Assembly (NCBI GenBank): GCA_032173965.1
Contig: JAVUNC010000004.1
Span: 22,049,001-22,113,000, forward strand
Origin: Sitta carolinensis
Taxonomy: Eukaryota > Chordata > Aves > Passeriformes > Sittidae
Reading direction: 5' to 3'
Length of the DNA: 64,000 nucleotides
Of the stretch, positions 23,628-35,267 are shown piece after piece. Below the pieces are notes generated by a model, which had not been told where the DNA came from, searched no databases, and was given only the letters and a program-made list of their open reading frames with translations. Position numbers and translations under genes: made by a program. How positions within the stretch are numbered: position 1 is the stretch's first letter; each line of letters starts with the position of its first letter.

Positions 23628-26600
23628 GTATGTGAGATACGCTGTTTGCTGTTACCACACTCTTCACTCTGCATCCATGTTGCAGAGCAACTTAAGTCCA
23701 TCTTATCTTTTAAAGCATAAGATCTAAATAATATTATCTTAGTGAACAAAAGAGTCAAATAGTCTTATGTTTACCAAACACAAGTTAAAAATTTGTCTCC
23801 CCTCCCCCTCAAGTACTGCTACATTTTTGTTGTTGTTGCTTGGGTTGGGGGGGGGGTCTGTTTTTCGGTAGTGTTTTTGTTTCATAGTAAGATTTGAACT
23901 CACTGAAATGGCAAGATCAATGTCATGGCTGCCCTAAGAAGGTTACCTTGTTAAGGACTGAAGCATTCCTGTAAGTTCCTCTGCAAAAATTAAGAAAATC
24001 TATAATGAATCCAAAGTAACAAATTTGAGTGCATAAAGAACCAAAATAATTTGAAACCTTCTTGACATAATCGTTAGAACATTTATAAACCACTTGGAAA
24101 AATGCAGGTTTAATATTAATATTCTTTTTGATTATAACAATTGCTTTAATGGAAAAATAACACGTTTTCATATCCACTTTGATCACAATTCAGGTGTCTC
24201 ATCTTTCCCTTTTTTGTTGTGTTACAATCCCTTGTTCACATATTCAGTGCATTTTGCAATATCCTGCTATTTCAAAAAAACAAGATAGATACTACTGCTT
24301 CTGTAAAGGAGTAGACAGGATTTAGGATTATTTTTTCATATCCATTAACAGTGTCTTCTTTAGCATAGAGAAAAATTGCATGATTTTAGTTTCCAAATAC
24401 TTTTGGCTTGTGTTTGAAAAAAATGTATGATAAAGTTCGTTGCATTTGAACCACTTTGATGCTGAACTTGGACAGAAATCTACCTTGTACACTTTTCAGG
24501 GCCAAATTACTTGGGTGGCTTGCAAGAACTTTCCCTAGCATGGCTTCTTTTAAAGACCTGTGTTCTGTAAAGAGCTCTCTTGTGACCCTAAATTAGACAG
24601 AAAGTACCTGTGAATGAATGTGCATGGAAAAGTCTAAAGAGACAGATGTGTTCAGAGCATCAGCTAACGTGGTATTGCTGTTATCCTTATGGATGTGGTC
24701 CTGCCCACTTAAAACTTCACAGTATAGATCCCTCATTTGAAGAAAATTTCATCTGCTGGCCCCTTTCAGCATCAGAGTGTTCAAGACTCCCACATATCTA
24801 GCAAGTGTCAAATCCAACAGCCAAGAGCACTTTCCATCTCTCTCTCTCTCTCCTTTTGAAGTGAACAGCTAGAAGCAGAAGAAGAGACAACTAGAGTGAA
24901 TAAGCCAGAGGCAGAGGAAGAATATGGGAATTCAGCTGCTCTCACACTAAAATCAATTGCTGCTTTAGGAATGCTCTGGACCATTAAACTATTATACCAG
25001 TGGGAGCTACCAGACTTGCATTGAGAAGAGTAAAATCCAAGTTGCCTGGTGTTATATTCTCCATAGGAGAGATAGACATGAAACAGAACTGGAATAGTTT
25101 TCTAAACAACAATCCATTTGTTGCCCATAGCATCTTCTGTACCACAATTATGTGTGTCACTTTTAAACAAATACTTGAAGTTTAAAGAAGTTTGTTTCTT
25201 ATAGAAATGTTGCTTTCATTTTGATAACTTGGTTCTAAACAGATCTTTCAGTGAAAAACTTAGAAACAACTTGATAAATCACATTTAAATATTACACACT
25301 CCTAATATAATTAATATTTTCTCTGTAATATGTTTCATGATTAAGGCTAAAATTTAAAATTCTCTAGATTTTATTAAAAATAATTTTAATTGCATTTTAA
25401 GGTTTAATTTTTGTTGCCAATATGTTTACCTTTGTAAGATTTTGTACTTTATTTGTATAGCTGTTGTTATTATTAAGCAGTTATGGGTAACTAGAATTTT
25501 CAATAGGAAGATCTTAGAATAAATGTGACTACAGTTTCTGTACCAAATCTAATAAAAGACTGTAATAAAGAAAGTAATAAAAGCACAAATAATAAGATTT
25601 ACTGATTTTTCCTGATTGTAGGGAAAATACTTATTCCCTTTAGAATTAGTGTCTGGACTGCAATACTGTAAACTTTTTACTCACCTTTGACTTACAATTT
25701 TTGCTGTCATAGCTAAGAAAAGATACTCCACTCAATTCTTACCCCATAAGTATCACTGCCATTTTGAATTTTACAGCACTCATATAAAATACTAATATCT
25801 AAGATCATCATGAACACCTATGCAGTATTCTAAGCCCATTTCAAAACAATCTCTCCAAAAGGTAACAAAGTATTCAATAAAGCAGGACAACCTTGGGACT
25901 AAATAAAGGATACAAAGTATTTCATTTCAATGAAACTGAAAATGTTAGATGCTCTCAAACTAAGTATCAAAAAAGTCACCACAAGAGGAAATAACACTGT
26001 CTACACATTTCAAAGTGCACTCAACAAGAGACAGTGTTTCTTTTCATGGCATTTGGAATATCTTATACCCTGTAATACCTACTACTTTGTTTTTATTCAT
26101 GCTCTAAATCTTTACCTTACTTTTTGTCTCATTTCATGGAAAGGCCAAGATACCTGGTGTCAAGGGAACGTGAACTAAAAGTGATACAGCAGAAGATCGG
26201 ACCAGCATGTGATTCAGAATATGGCATAAAATATAAAGTCTACAATAAAATGTCCTCTGTCAAGAGGAGAATTTTAATAAGTGGCTAAAAATATCTTGTG
26301 TTCTAGTTGTTAGAATGAGGATGGGAAACAACAGGAACACAAAAAAATAAGACATTTTAGAATTAAGATGCATATCCTAATTCAGATAAAAACATATCTT
26401 CAGAAAGACTCTGTAAATAGGAAGCAATTGTTCAAAAGCAAAAGGCTCTCTGAGGTTCCTTCATGCTGCAGAAAGGTAGAGAACAGTGCAGCGTCTGAGA
26501 CATGAGTCTAGAGGATACTAACATGGGACTGACTGATCTGTTTGAGATGTTTGAATTTTTGCATGTAGATAAATAGTGAAATTGAAGTAAGTGATGAAGT

Positions 26601-27176
26601 CATACCCAGGAGCAATTCAAGGTGTTGGGATCACAGAAAAGGAGAAATTATGGCAGCAGAGATTTGTCTTAAGCTTGATAAAAGCAGCAGGCTTACGGAA
26701 ACAATTATGGGAATAAACATTGCCATAGTCCTGCAATAATTTTTTATTCAAAGGTAACAGAAGAGGCTGAAACTTGTGATTAGTAAACACATTAAGTAAG
26801 GAACAAAATAAAGTCTCTATTTAATGCATGAATTACCCTGTCTAATGTGAGTAATACATGGAAATCCTGTGGAATAACTATCAGATAGACTGTTGTTGTA
26901 GTCAGTTAAGGAGAAACTTACACTTCACTATGATAGTGCTGCAGACACCAAGAAGTCCTAAATAGTCCAAGAACAAAATTACTGCATACACCAATAATGT
27001 GATGTTGCACCACTCTTAGCATTCTGCACTTATACATTATTTTCTCCAATTTGAATCAGAACTATTATAGAGAAATCAGCTACACCTGAACTACTTCTTA
27101 TTCTCATAAAGCACTGCTAGTTTACCTGGTGCAGTGTGTGGAAAAGGGGAATTATGTATTATTTAATGTATTCTCT
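23628..27176. other. Unique AT-rich DNA, no gene recognised
   Basis: A 10-base G-run lies at about 23847-23856 and a (TC)n run at 24837-24852. Short frames (24610-24801, 25000-25185, 25930-26178) have no recognisable homology. Several scattered AATAAA motifs near 25550-25600 are expected in DNA this rich in A and T. Confidence 0.45.
24837..24852. repeat. Short (TC)n dinucleotide run
   Basis: About eight TC units are present. Confidence 0.85.
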
Positions 27177-27181
27177 TCATC
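27177..27181. repeat. Target-site duplication, left copy (TCATC)
   Basis: Five bases TCATC directly precede the TG start of the LTR and are repeated directly after its CA end at 28578-28582. Confidence 0.85.
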
Positions 27182-27908
27182 TGTGGTAGTTTGACCAGCT
27201 CACAGAAGTGAGCTGGCTGGTTTTGAGATTGGTTTTTTATTAGACCAATGGGAAAGCATTTTCGAGTTCTTATTACCTTTGAAAGGAAGCCCGGGAAAGC
27301 TCTTTTATTCCAGCTGTTGGAGAGCACAAGTCTCCCCTCTCAGCCCTGAACCAAGTGGGGGGAGGGGGAAGGCCATGCATGCCAGGTAGGCCTCATCTGA
27401 TTTTGGGAATATCTGCTGATCCAGAGGATCCAGAATTCTGCTCTGCTGCTGGCCCGAGTGAACTCTGCTTTTGCTGTGCCTAGTGAGAGAATAGGGGGGA
27501 GACATGATGATGCAGGCTGGAACACCTTGATTAAGCCGAGGGGGGGGAAAGGAATTTTGGGATCTGTCCAACTCTCCCCCTTAGCTGCAGAAGACCAGCA
27601 AGCAGCTGCCTTTTGGGCCTGGACCCTTTGAAATCTGACACCATGGACTGCCCAGCCTGGCCTGGCACAGCTCCAGCACTGTCAGCCAGGTCAGACACTG
27701 TCTCTTGTTAACTCTTTCAGTGCATCAGTGCACACATGGGACCTGGAAAGCCTCCATCCTCTCTCCAATGAGAGAAAATTAGAATGCAGATGTGTAAAGA
27801 CCACATGAAGCATCAAAGACAGTCAAGAAAGAGTGGAAGTCCAGGTGGAAGGAGTGTGGGAAGTTGCTTTTGAGCTGTAAAAGACTCTCACAAGCTATGG
27901 TGGTTGGC

Positions 27909-27917
27909 TATATATAA
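27909..27917 (+). promoter_or_regulatory. TATA box of the 27182-28577 LTR
   Basis: TATATATAA lies about 730 bases into the LTR and is a likely U3 promoter element. Activity is unknown. Confidence 0.5.
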
Positions 27918-28495
27918 CATAGTGAGATATTTCCTTCAAACCATAAAGAAGTATGGGGGAGATAAAAGAGTTCAAACTGTAGACCTGAGCAAAGGAATGA
28001 AATGTTGAGGGGACTGTTGATTTCATGAGAAGTTGAACAGAGAGATGAAGTGATAAAGACTCTTTGCCCTCAAAGAAGATGTGAATCTCTGTTCCTTGGA
28101 GGTGAAGGTGGTCCCAAAGACAAAGAGAACCTTTGTTTTGAATAGTTATCTAAAAGAAGAAGACCCCATACATCGATGTGGCCCAGAGACACAACTGTGA
28201 ACATGGGAGGAGTTTCATGAGCACAAAGGATCCGGGCAGTTGCTGTTCATGAAGAATGGATCTACAAGAGAACTGTTTTCTTGTGGGGGAATTTTCCATA
28301 GTTAACGAGAGGGGCTTCCCTCCCTAAGTGAACTGAAGAAAGACTGGTTTAGAGGTGGAAAACTGACTGAGATTTCTGAGTGTTGTTTTCTTTACATTGT
28401 TAGTTAAGAGAAAAGAAGGTGCGGGGAGGGAGGAAGAGTGTTTTGAAGGTTTCATCCTCAATCTTGTTGGTTTTTTTCCCCTTTTAGTGTAAGTT

Positions 28496-28501
28496 AATAA
28501 A
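28496..28501 (+). terminator. Polyadenylation signal AATAAA of the LTR
   Basis: AATAAA followed by a GT/T-rich stretch lies about 80 bases before the LTR end, where the R/U5 junction is expected. Confidence 0.7.
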
Positions 28502-28577
28502 GTCTTATTACTTTTAAGCTTAAGCCTGCTTTGCTCTTGATTGGAAACTTTCGAATTGGCAAACCCAAACTGAAACA

Positions 28578-28582
28578 TCATC
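28578..28582. repeat. Target-site duplication, right copy (TCATC)
   Basis: Exact match to 27177-27181, directly after the LTR end. Confidence 0.85.
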
Positions 28583-29195
28583 TAAACCCAAAATTAAATA
28601 TTTAAAATTTATAATTTCTAAAAAGACAGCTGAGATGAAGGTTTACTGTGATACTGCAATAGCAAGTTGCATATTTTATTATCTTTTGTGAGAAAGAGAC
28701 AAATTATACATATTTGTCTAAGCATACAGGCCCACTAGAGCAAAAATTAATATGATTTGAGAATATAGTCCTGTGTGAGAGCAGGGTTGTATCTTACCAG
28801 GTCCTAACTTTCAGATATGTCTTATTCTCCAAAATCAGAAATTAGAACTGTGTGAAAAACCATTTTCTAGCAAAACTGTATTTTGCGATTTGAAGTATTT
28901 CTACAGGCTGCATCAATATGACACCAAACTCATCTGGTATTTTGTAAACAAGTAAGAAGAAAATTCAGAAAAGCCCACATCTAAAGATGAGAACACAGGA
29001 TATAAACTTTTATCTGTCCTAACCCACATGAGTATTCAGACAAAATTCTTCCAAGAAACTTCATTAAGAGTTGACAAATCTTCCACTATACACAAGGTAT
29101 GTTTTAGACAAGCACCTTTTTAATGTATGTTACAGCTCGTATTTTTATTCTATTGGTTTATTATTAATTGTTTTAATGTTAATGTTTTTTTCTGG
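28583..29195. other. Unique AT-rich spacer between two solo LTRs
   Basis: No recognisable content. It shows no retroviral gene remnants, so the two flanking LTRs are separate insertions and not the two ends of one provirus. Their sequences are also unrelated. Confidence 0.55.
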
Positions 29196-29811
29196 TGTTC
29201 CCCCATGTACACCCCCAAACTGGTTTATCCCTGAAAGCTGTATCCCCCCTTAAGCTACCCTTTATGGCAATCCCCTCCCTTTGTTCTCATCCCTTCTCTA
29301 TCAATCATTGTTTCCCTGCCCCTTGTCCTGGTCCCCTCCATGTCACTCCTCCCTTGAGCCAATCCTTCGAGTGTTCCCCCCGGCATTCCTGGGGGCTCCC
29401 TATCCTGGACACCCCACTGGGACCTGTGACCTGTTCTGCCCCCACCTTCTGTCATGGCCTCAGGCCAGTGCCAGACCCTCCTCACCCCTGCCCTGATGTT
29501 TCCCCATTGGTTTGTGATTTGTACCCACCCCAGAACTGCCGCAGTTTTTAAACCCGTGCCCAGCAGGGCTCAGGGCTCTCCTGTTGTGACCCCTTCAGCT
29601 CCAACAAACCTCTCCTGCTGGAACCTCCTACAGAAAACCTCCTCTTTCTCCTTTACCTCACCCCTGACGTGGCTGGCAGACCCTGCACTGTAGAGCGAGC
29701 AGCTCTAAAGGTTCAGCCATTGGTCAAACCCCAAACCACGGCTGTTCCCACACCTGGAGCGGCACCAGTGTGATATGAGCTACCCTGGGCCCCAGTGTGC
29801 TGCGTCAAACA
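29196..29811 (+). mobile_element. GC-rich ERV solo LTR of songbird type, about 616 bp
   Basis: The sequence is strongly pyrimidine- and C-rich on +, from TGTTCCCCCATG to GCGTCAAACA (TGTT...AACA inverted ends). The block order matches an LTR: a long C-rich U3, CCCATTGGTTTGTG (a CCAAT-type box), a TTTTTAAA TATA-like motif (29545-29552), a weakened polyadenylation signal AACAAA (29603-29608) and a U5 with 'TGTAGAGCGAGCAGCTCTAA'. It resembles an LTR that I recall as common in passerine genomes. No clear target-site duplication is seen, so the ends may be off by a few bases. Frames of 71-118 codons in it reflect its GC-rich, stop-poor composition. Confidence 0.82.
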
Positions 29812-32800
29812 TAGTCCTCTCTGATGTATGGAAATGCTTCTTACTACCTTGACCAAGAGTAGTGTTGGAAAATCTTTCTAAAATTTAAATGGGAATCTAG
29901 CTTATTCTGCATTTATTAAATCTACTTAAGTCTCACAGTGTTACAGGAAAAAGCATGGGCTGACAGTTCCCTATCATAGTCAACACTTCTAATTTCAAAA
30001 GGACATAGCATAGAAAGCTAATGCTTGCAAGAATATTTCCACTACCACCAATTCATATGATTGCTTCTCTTTATCTTTTCTAATAACTCTTAATCCTGAA
30101 GTCAATAAAGCCTTGATAAACCAAATCTATTTTCTTGCTGCAGTTGCATACTGGAGCTAATTAAACTAGAGACATTTAATTTAATGGTCACAAAAAGAAT
30201 CAGAAACTGTAAATAAAGTAAGGAAAAAATATTAAAGAATGTGCAGGTAACTTCATTTAACTTTGGTGTGGTATACTTGTATTAAAACATAATTACATTT
30301 ATAACTGTTAGGTTAGTAAATGTTCAAAAACAATAATTCATTATGTGGTATTGAAGAAAAAAACTATCTCATTTTGTGCTCTTGAATATACATCAAGTAA
30401 TCACTGGCTGCCAGAACTTAACAGATGCAATAGAGTGGTATTTCACTGGACAGGTGAACTGGCAGGAAAGAATGTATTAATCTCGTACTACAAATAGAAA
30501 TTTCACACTTGTTTTAACAAGTGTGTTTGTGTGGAATACCTAAAAAGAAAACATTTAATTAAACAAGGAAGTACCCATCCCAACCTTGATTTTGTTCAGC
30601 ACGGCAGTATGATCACTGTTTTAGACACCCACCAAATATCAAAATTCTCAGTACTGAAGAATTCTGTCCAAATTCAAATATACCTGGTTCTTAATAAAAA
30701 ATAAGTACCTTCAGGTCAGATTTCACATCGAGTCAATGTTTTCCTAATTTCCTGACCTAGACAACTACATAAAGAAGCTTTCAGAGCAAACGCGTATAAC
30801 AGTGTAACAGTCCCATGCCTTTACAGGACTCTGCGAGATTCTTGCAGCATAGATTCTACCCTGTGTAACAAAAGGTAAGGAAAAAACGGCCAAGGAAGAA
30901 CTAGTCTTTGCAAATCATTCAGTTGGATTTCTAGTAATTTTAAGTTTGTGTATATTTGAACGAAATTTGAATTGACTGTTCTAAAAAAAGTTCTATAATT
31001 CAACTCCGGGATGGTATAAATCCCTTTGGCTTACTTTTTATATCTCCTGTTCTCTTATGACATTTCTTTCCATTGGATGAACACAGTGGGTTTTGTAGAC
31101 AGAAAACAAAAATTTCACAAAACCAATTGTTTTGAAAATATTTTCAGAAATTACTGAAAAAAGTCAATCTTAGACATATTGGTACTTCTAGTCTAGTTCA
31201 CATGAATGGAAATCAATGCTATAAATGTTCCAATGCCCCGTAATCCAGCACCTGGATTTTTCAGCTGATAATCAATCCCTCTGTCCTTTTAAAGCAGTGA
31301 CTCTGCTCCTTGATAAGGCAGAATCTTGTAAGAAATTCAGCAACTGAAGCCATAACCACGGGATTAAGTAGCACCCAAATAACCAATTAAATTAATCGAA
31401 ATGTTTCAAGCATTTCAGAAAGATGCATCTTATCCTGTAGCATTAACCACAGCAGCAAGGTACTGCCCCTACTCTAGCTCTTATTCACATGTTGAAAGCT
31501 TATGACCTATTTTCAGATATATTTTCAGCCTATATTTGTTATTTTGACCCAGGACATAGCCAAATCCCCAAGTGAGATTTTTGCTCAAGCTAGCAACCTG
31601 TCCAATTTGCATTGCAAAGATAGGCTAAAGCTACATACGGTGCTGCTAAGCCTGCAAAGCCTTCTCAGAAAAATGAACTTTAAACAAAACAGGCACATTC
31701 TTATTTATTAGAGCATTAATTTGTCATTCCTTGCTGCACAATGGCTTAGGCAAAAAATAGTACTGATATGAATGAAAAGGGCTGAGCCCACACGGCTGTA
31801 TGGAAGCCCTGGGAAATGAGGATGTATTAGGACTTTCTAAGAATTAAAAAGCCTAATCTAAGAATTAATACAAAAATATTTCCTTTCAGTACATGCACTT
31901 CCAGTTGTTTGCAAACATCTATAAGCAAAGCAATTATTGGCCAGGTATTCACTTGCTTTTTTGCTAAAATGGGACCTAAGATCATAGTGTGACTTAGAAT
32001 GTGATGATGACTGATACATGGCAGTATCAACTAAAAAAAATCAGACAAGAAAAAACATTAAATTATTGAAAGTTTTTTATTGTCCTTTATTACCTAACCT
32101 AACTTAAATTCTTCCAGGCCCTATTTTCACTATAATTTCTAATCTGAAGAATAGCTTGCAAAGTCAAATTCATAACACACATGTTATATTATAAATTTCA
32201 AATTACTGTAGCATTCCTTTCTAGAGGAAAACTATTTTGTGACCTGATTTTCTTACCTGACATTCCAATAACCAGCTTTTTGGTAAATGTTGTATGAGCT
32301 TTAGCAGTATCTGTGCTCCTTTCCAGATTTTACCCAGATCTTCTTTCTTACTTCTTTAAACAGATTATTTCTGAGGAACACTGAAAGGCAGCACAGCTCC
32401 CCATTTTCAGGATATACTTTACGTAGATGAAAACAGAACTCTCAACAAGGAGGTCATAATCATTGATCCTTCTCTTTAGCTGTCCTCTCTCAGAGGTCCA
32501 GCCTGCACTGATGATACACTGATAGCAGTAAAATCACTGCTAATGGCAAGTATATTTTTAGCAATTGGAATAAAATTCATAATAGGAAAGTGCAGGTGGT
32601 TGTGAAATACTTTTCTAACAATTTCCCTGCCAAATTTCCTAGGCCCTAGGCTAAATTATACATATGTATGATAGTTTTGAGCCTTCTGAAAAAGAAAATT
32701 CTTAGAGGAAAAGTGCAATAATTTGACAGAATTTTTTTTCCTATGTTTCTAAAAACAAAGTTGTTAGAAATACAGAACATGAACTATACAATTTCTGATG

Positions 32801-35003
32801 ACTTTTTTTTTTTTTAAATTTAAAATTACAGGAAATATTCTCTATGAGATGAGTAAAGATAAACTCTAACAACAGCATTTTTCATGGAGAGAGAATGCAA
32901 ATGAGTTGATATACAGAGATTAGAAATTATTAAACATATTCTAAATAGGTTCTCAACCTCTTCTGTTTTCTGATATGAATTAGTAGAAATTCCAGTGGGC
33001 TAAAAACAAATACTCCTCATTTAACACAACATCAAAATCTGTCTTTTGTTTAAAGGCCAAATTTTGCACCTTAAATGAGTCATCCCTGGCTCATATAACT
33101 AGTGAGATAAATTACAGCCAAATGAAGATTGCACCTTTACTATTTTCATTGTAAGCATACTTCATGGTTTGACTGTGTGGGGCACAGCATATATTTAAAA
33201 GGTATATACTGAAAAGGGAAATTGATTATCAACTCTGTATTTCTGTCTCAAAATGTGAGCAAAACTACATCCCGTGCTCCCACAGTCTGTAATAAAGCAA
33301 TACGAAAGGATTGATAACAGCTTGTTAAAAAGAAGTAAGGAACCCACCAAGTCTAACAGAAATACCTACAGGTAGTGACAGAGAAGAAGTTTAAAGATAC
33401 TGTGTTCTAAATGCCACAGTATTTTATGAACATTACAAATTGCAGATGTACTGAAGAAATATGAGGTAATATAACTTGTCTCTGTCTTTTCAAGTTTTTG
33501 TTCCCAAAGGTATGGCATTATTTTAATATGATCCTTCTTTTATGACTCATAATCTGCTGATGAAAAGATAATGAATACCAGAAAGTAAAACACAAACATG
33601 TTTGAAAAACCTTATTCCTTACTGGTTTTAAGAAGAAATTTATATTTATTTCCTGAATAATTAAACCACTTGCAACTAATTACTTCTCAAGGTTACTGCC
33701 TATCTGTATAAGCAAGTGCTCTCACTTTCACTGTATTTCATCTGAAGAAAATAGATGAAGAAAATCTTCATCTGAAGAGGGAAGTAATATTTTCAAATTA
33801 TTTTATTGCCATTGTAAGCTAACAATAAAACTTTATTATTAGTTTGCATTTACTATATCAAAATGGTAATAAACTCCTCAGTCATGTTCTGTAATAGCAA
33901 TTGTAATGGTTTTGGGCATACTCTGGTTAGGTGATTCTACAGGCATGAAAATTAGTTTTTCATGACCATTTTCTGGCACACTTTTAAAATCAAAATATCA
34001 TATGATTGCATCCTTCTTAAAGAACTTTTCATCACATCATCACACTAATTTTCCATGTTGCTGTGATAGTTCATGTTAAAATATTTTTTTTTAGTTCTCA
34101 ATGCCTCTTGAAATCAAAGTATAAATTTTAGAGCTGTTAAGTTTTCTTTTGACCAAATGAAAGAAGATAAAGGTGGTTCTTGTCAGGTCTTTATCATAGT
34201 TCAATTATAAATGTGTGTCAAAATTTTTAAAAGCATCTTAAAGTGGCCATGATGACTTGAATTTCTCCTTATTTTCCTACATTTATTGAGGTATCCAGAC
34301 AAAGTTGCCACCATTGTGCATAGCTCAATTTTAAGAGGCATGTAATTTGTCACAATAAGGAGAATATGTCTTACGAAAGAGATTCAGCTAGTCCAAAAAG
34401 TTTAAAAGAAAAAAATTTTCCTCATTACTACTCACTCTCAGAGCAGGTAAACTGAAACCAGCTGAAATAAAAGCTATATTTCATAACTCAAGTCCACATA
34501 CTTTCATTAAATAATGATTTCTCTAAATAAATTGCAAGCTTTAATTAACTACAAAGCATTTGAATGCATAAGTTCATCTTAACAGCCCCAGAAGTATCAG
34601 AAATAGTGTTTTCAACTTCTTAATTTCCACATTTTGAGGGATTAGAACCTCTTCCACAGCTCTCTTTCTTGTTATTTGCTAGTGGAAAATGGATAGCTCC
34701 TGTTTTTTTTATGAGATTGCAGTTGGCTCCCCTTGGCCCTTTATTTTTTTACTGAAATGATTATCTAAAGGAATAAAAGTGTATTACTACAGCCTCACAG
34801 TGAACTCCTAACCTGAGAGGTCAGCATTTCATAACAGCAAACTCAAAATCAAAAGGTTTTCAGAGGTTTCAAACACATCCTGCTAAAATAAGATGAATAA
34901 CAAAATTTGTTCTGAAATCACAGTCTTTTTACAACTACTTATCTAAAAAAAAATTCTAATGAAAGTCTATACTAGAACTGTTAATCAAAACATTCAGAAA
35001 ACA
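29812..35003. other. Unique AT-rich DNA, no gene recognised
   Basis: More than 5 kb is without a recognisable repeat or coding homology. A short palindrome-like hairpin lies at 30504-30525. The remainder may be intergenic or intronic. Confidence 0.45.
30504..30525. repeat. 10-bp inverted repeat (near palindrome)
   Basis: CACACTTGTT (30504-30513) and AACAAGTGTG (30516-30525) are exact reverse complements with only TT between them. Confidence 0.75.
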
Positions 35004-35267
35004 TCATGATCTATCACTTCCACTTTTACATTCCTGTGGGTCAGCTGCACTGTGGGTGGCTTCAGTAGCTTCTGCAGTTTGCATCGGGCTAGCATTGGAA
35101 TCTTCAGGTATTTCCTCTACTCTAAAATTATCTTCCACACTTGGCACAAGGGATGCCGGTTTCCAGAAGGATTTAATGAATTTTGACTACTTACACAATG
35201 AGTTTTAGCTGTTTCCTCAGTGTAATTTGGCTGATAAAATACTAGAACTTTTATTTCCTTTTCATTT
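35004..35267 (-). other. Candidate terminal exon or exon-like pseudogene fragment, unidentified
   Basis: On the minus strand a plausible splice acceptor (pyrimidine-bearing TTTTTCTAATCTAAATATATGCTAG) ends at 35268. It is followed by a frame open for 49 codons to TAG at 35119-35117 (it includes FYQPNYTEETAKTHC). An overlapping second frame is open for 60 codons, 35186 down to a TGA at 35006-35004, and is rich in E, D, S, T, A and P (for example VEEIPEDSNASPMQTAEAT). Composition is more GC-rich than the flanks. One base gained or lost would join the two frames, which is what a decayed exon or an assembly error would look like. I do not recognise the protein. Chance frames of this length are common here, so the call is weak. 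Confidence 0.22.

Larger units (their letters stand above)
27182..28577 (+). mobile_element. Complete ERV solo LTR, 1396 bp, with 5-bp TSD
   Basis: The element starts TGTGGTAGTT and ends CTGAAACA, so it has the TG...CA termini of an LTR, and TCATC flanks it exactly on both sides. A TATA box (TATATATAA, 27909-27917) is followed well downstream by an AATAAA signal (28496-28501) about 80 bases before the end, which fixes the orientation as + with a long R region. The left part is GC-rich and contrasts with the flanks. No retroviral gene, primer-binding site or second LTR is present, so the provirus has been reduced by LTR-LTR recombination. A 5-bp duplication is typical of several ERV groups, including ERVL. 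The family is not identified. Confidence 0.92.

Noticed and set aside
23348..23758. 136-codon minus-strand frame
   Set aside because: It spans the end of the LTR at 23063-23627 and adjacent DNA with no retroviral protein motif.
29195..29693. Several proline-rich frames of 71-118 codons
   Set aside because: They come from the C-rich, stop-poor LTR sequence and have no domain.
27182..29811. One provirus bounded by two LTRs
   Set aside because: The two LTRs are unrelated in sequence, and the first has its own exact target-site duplication.
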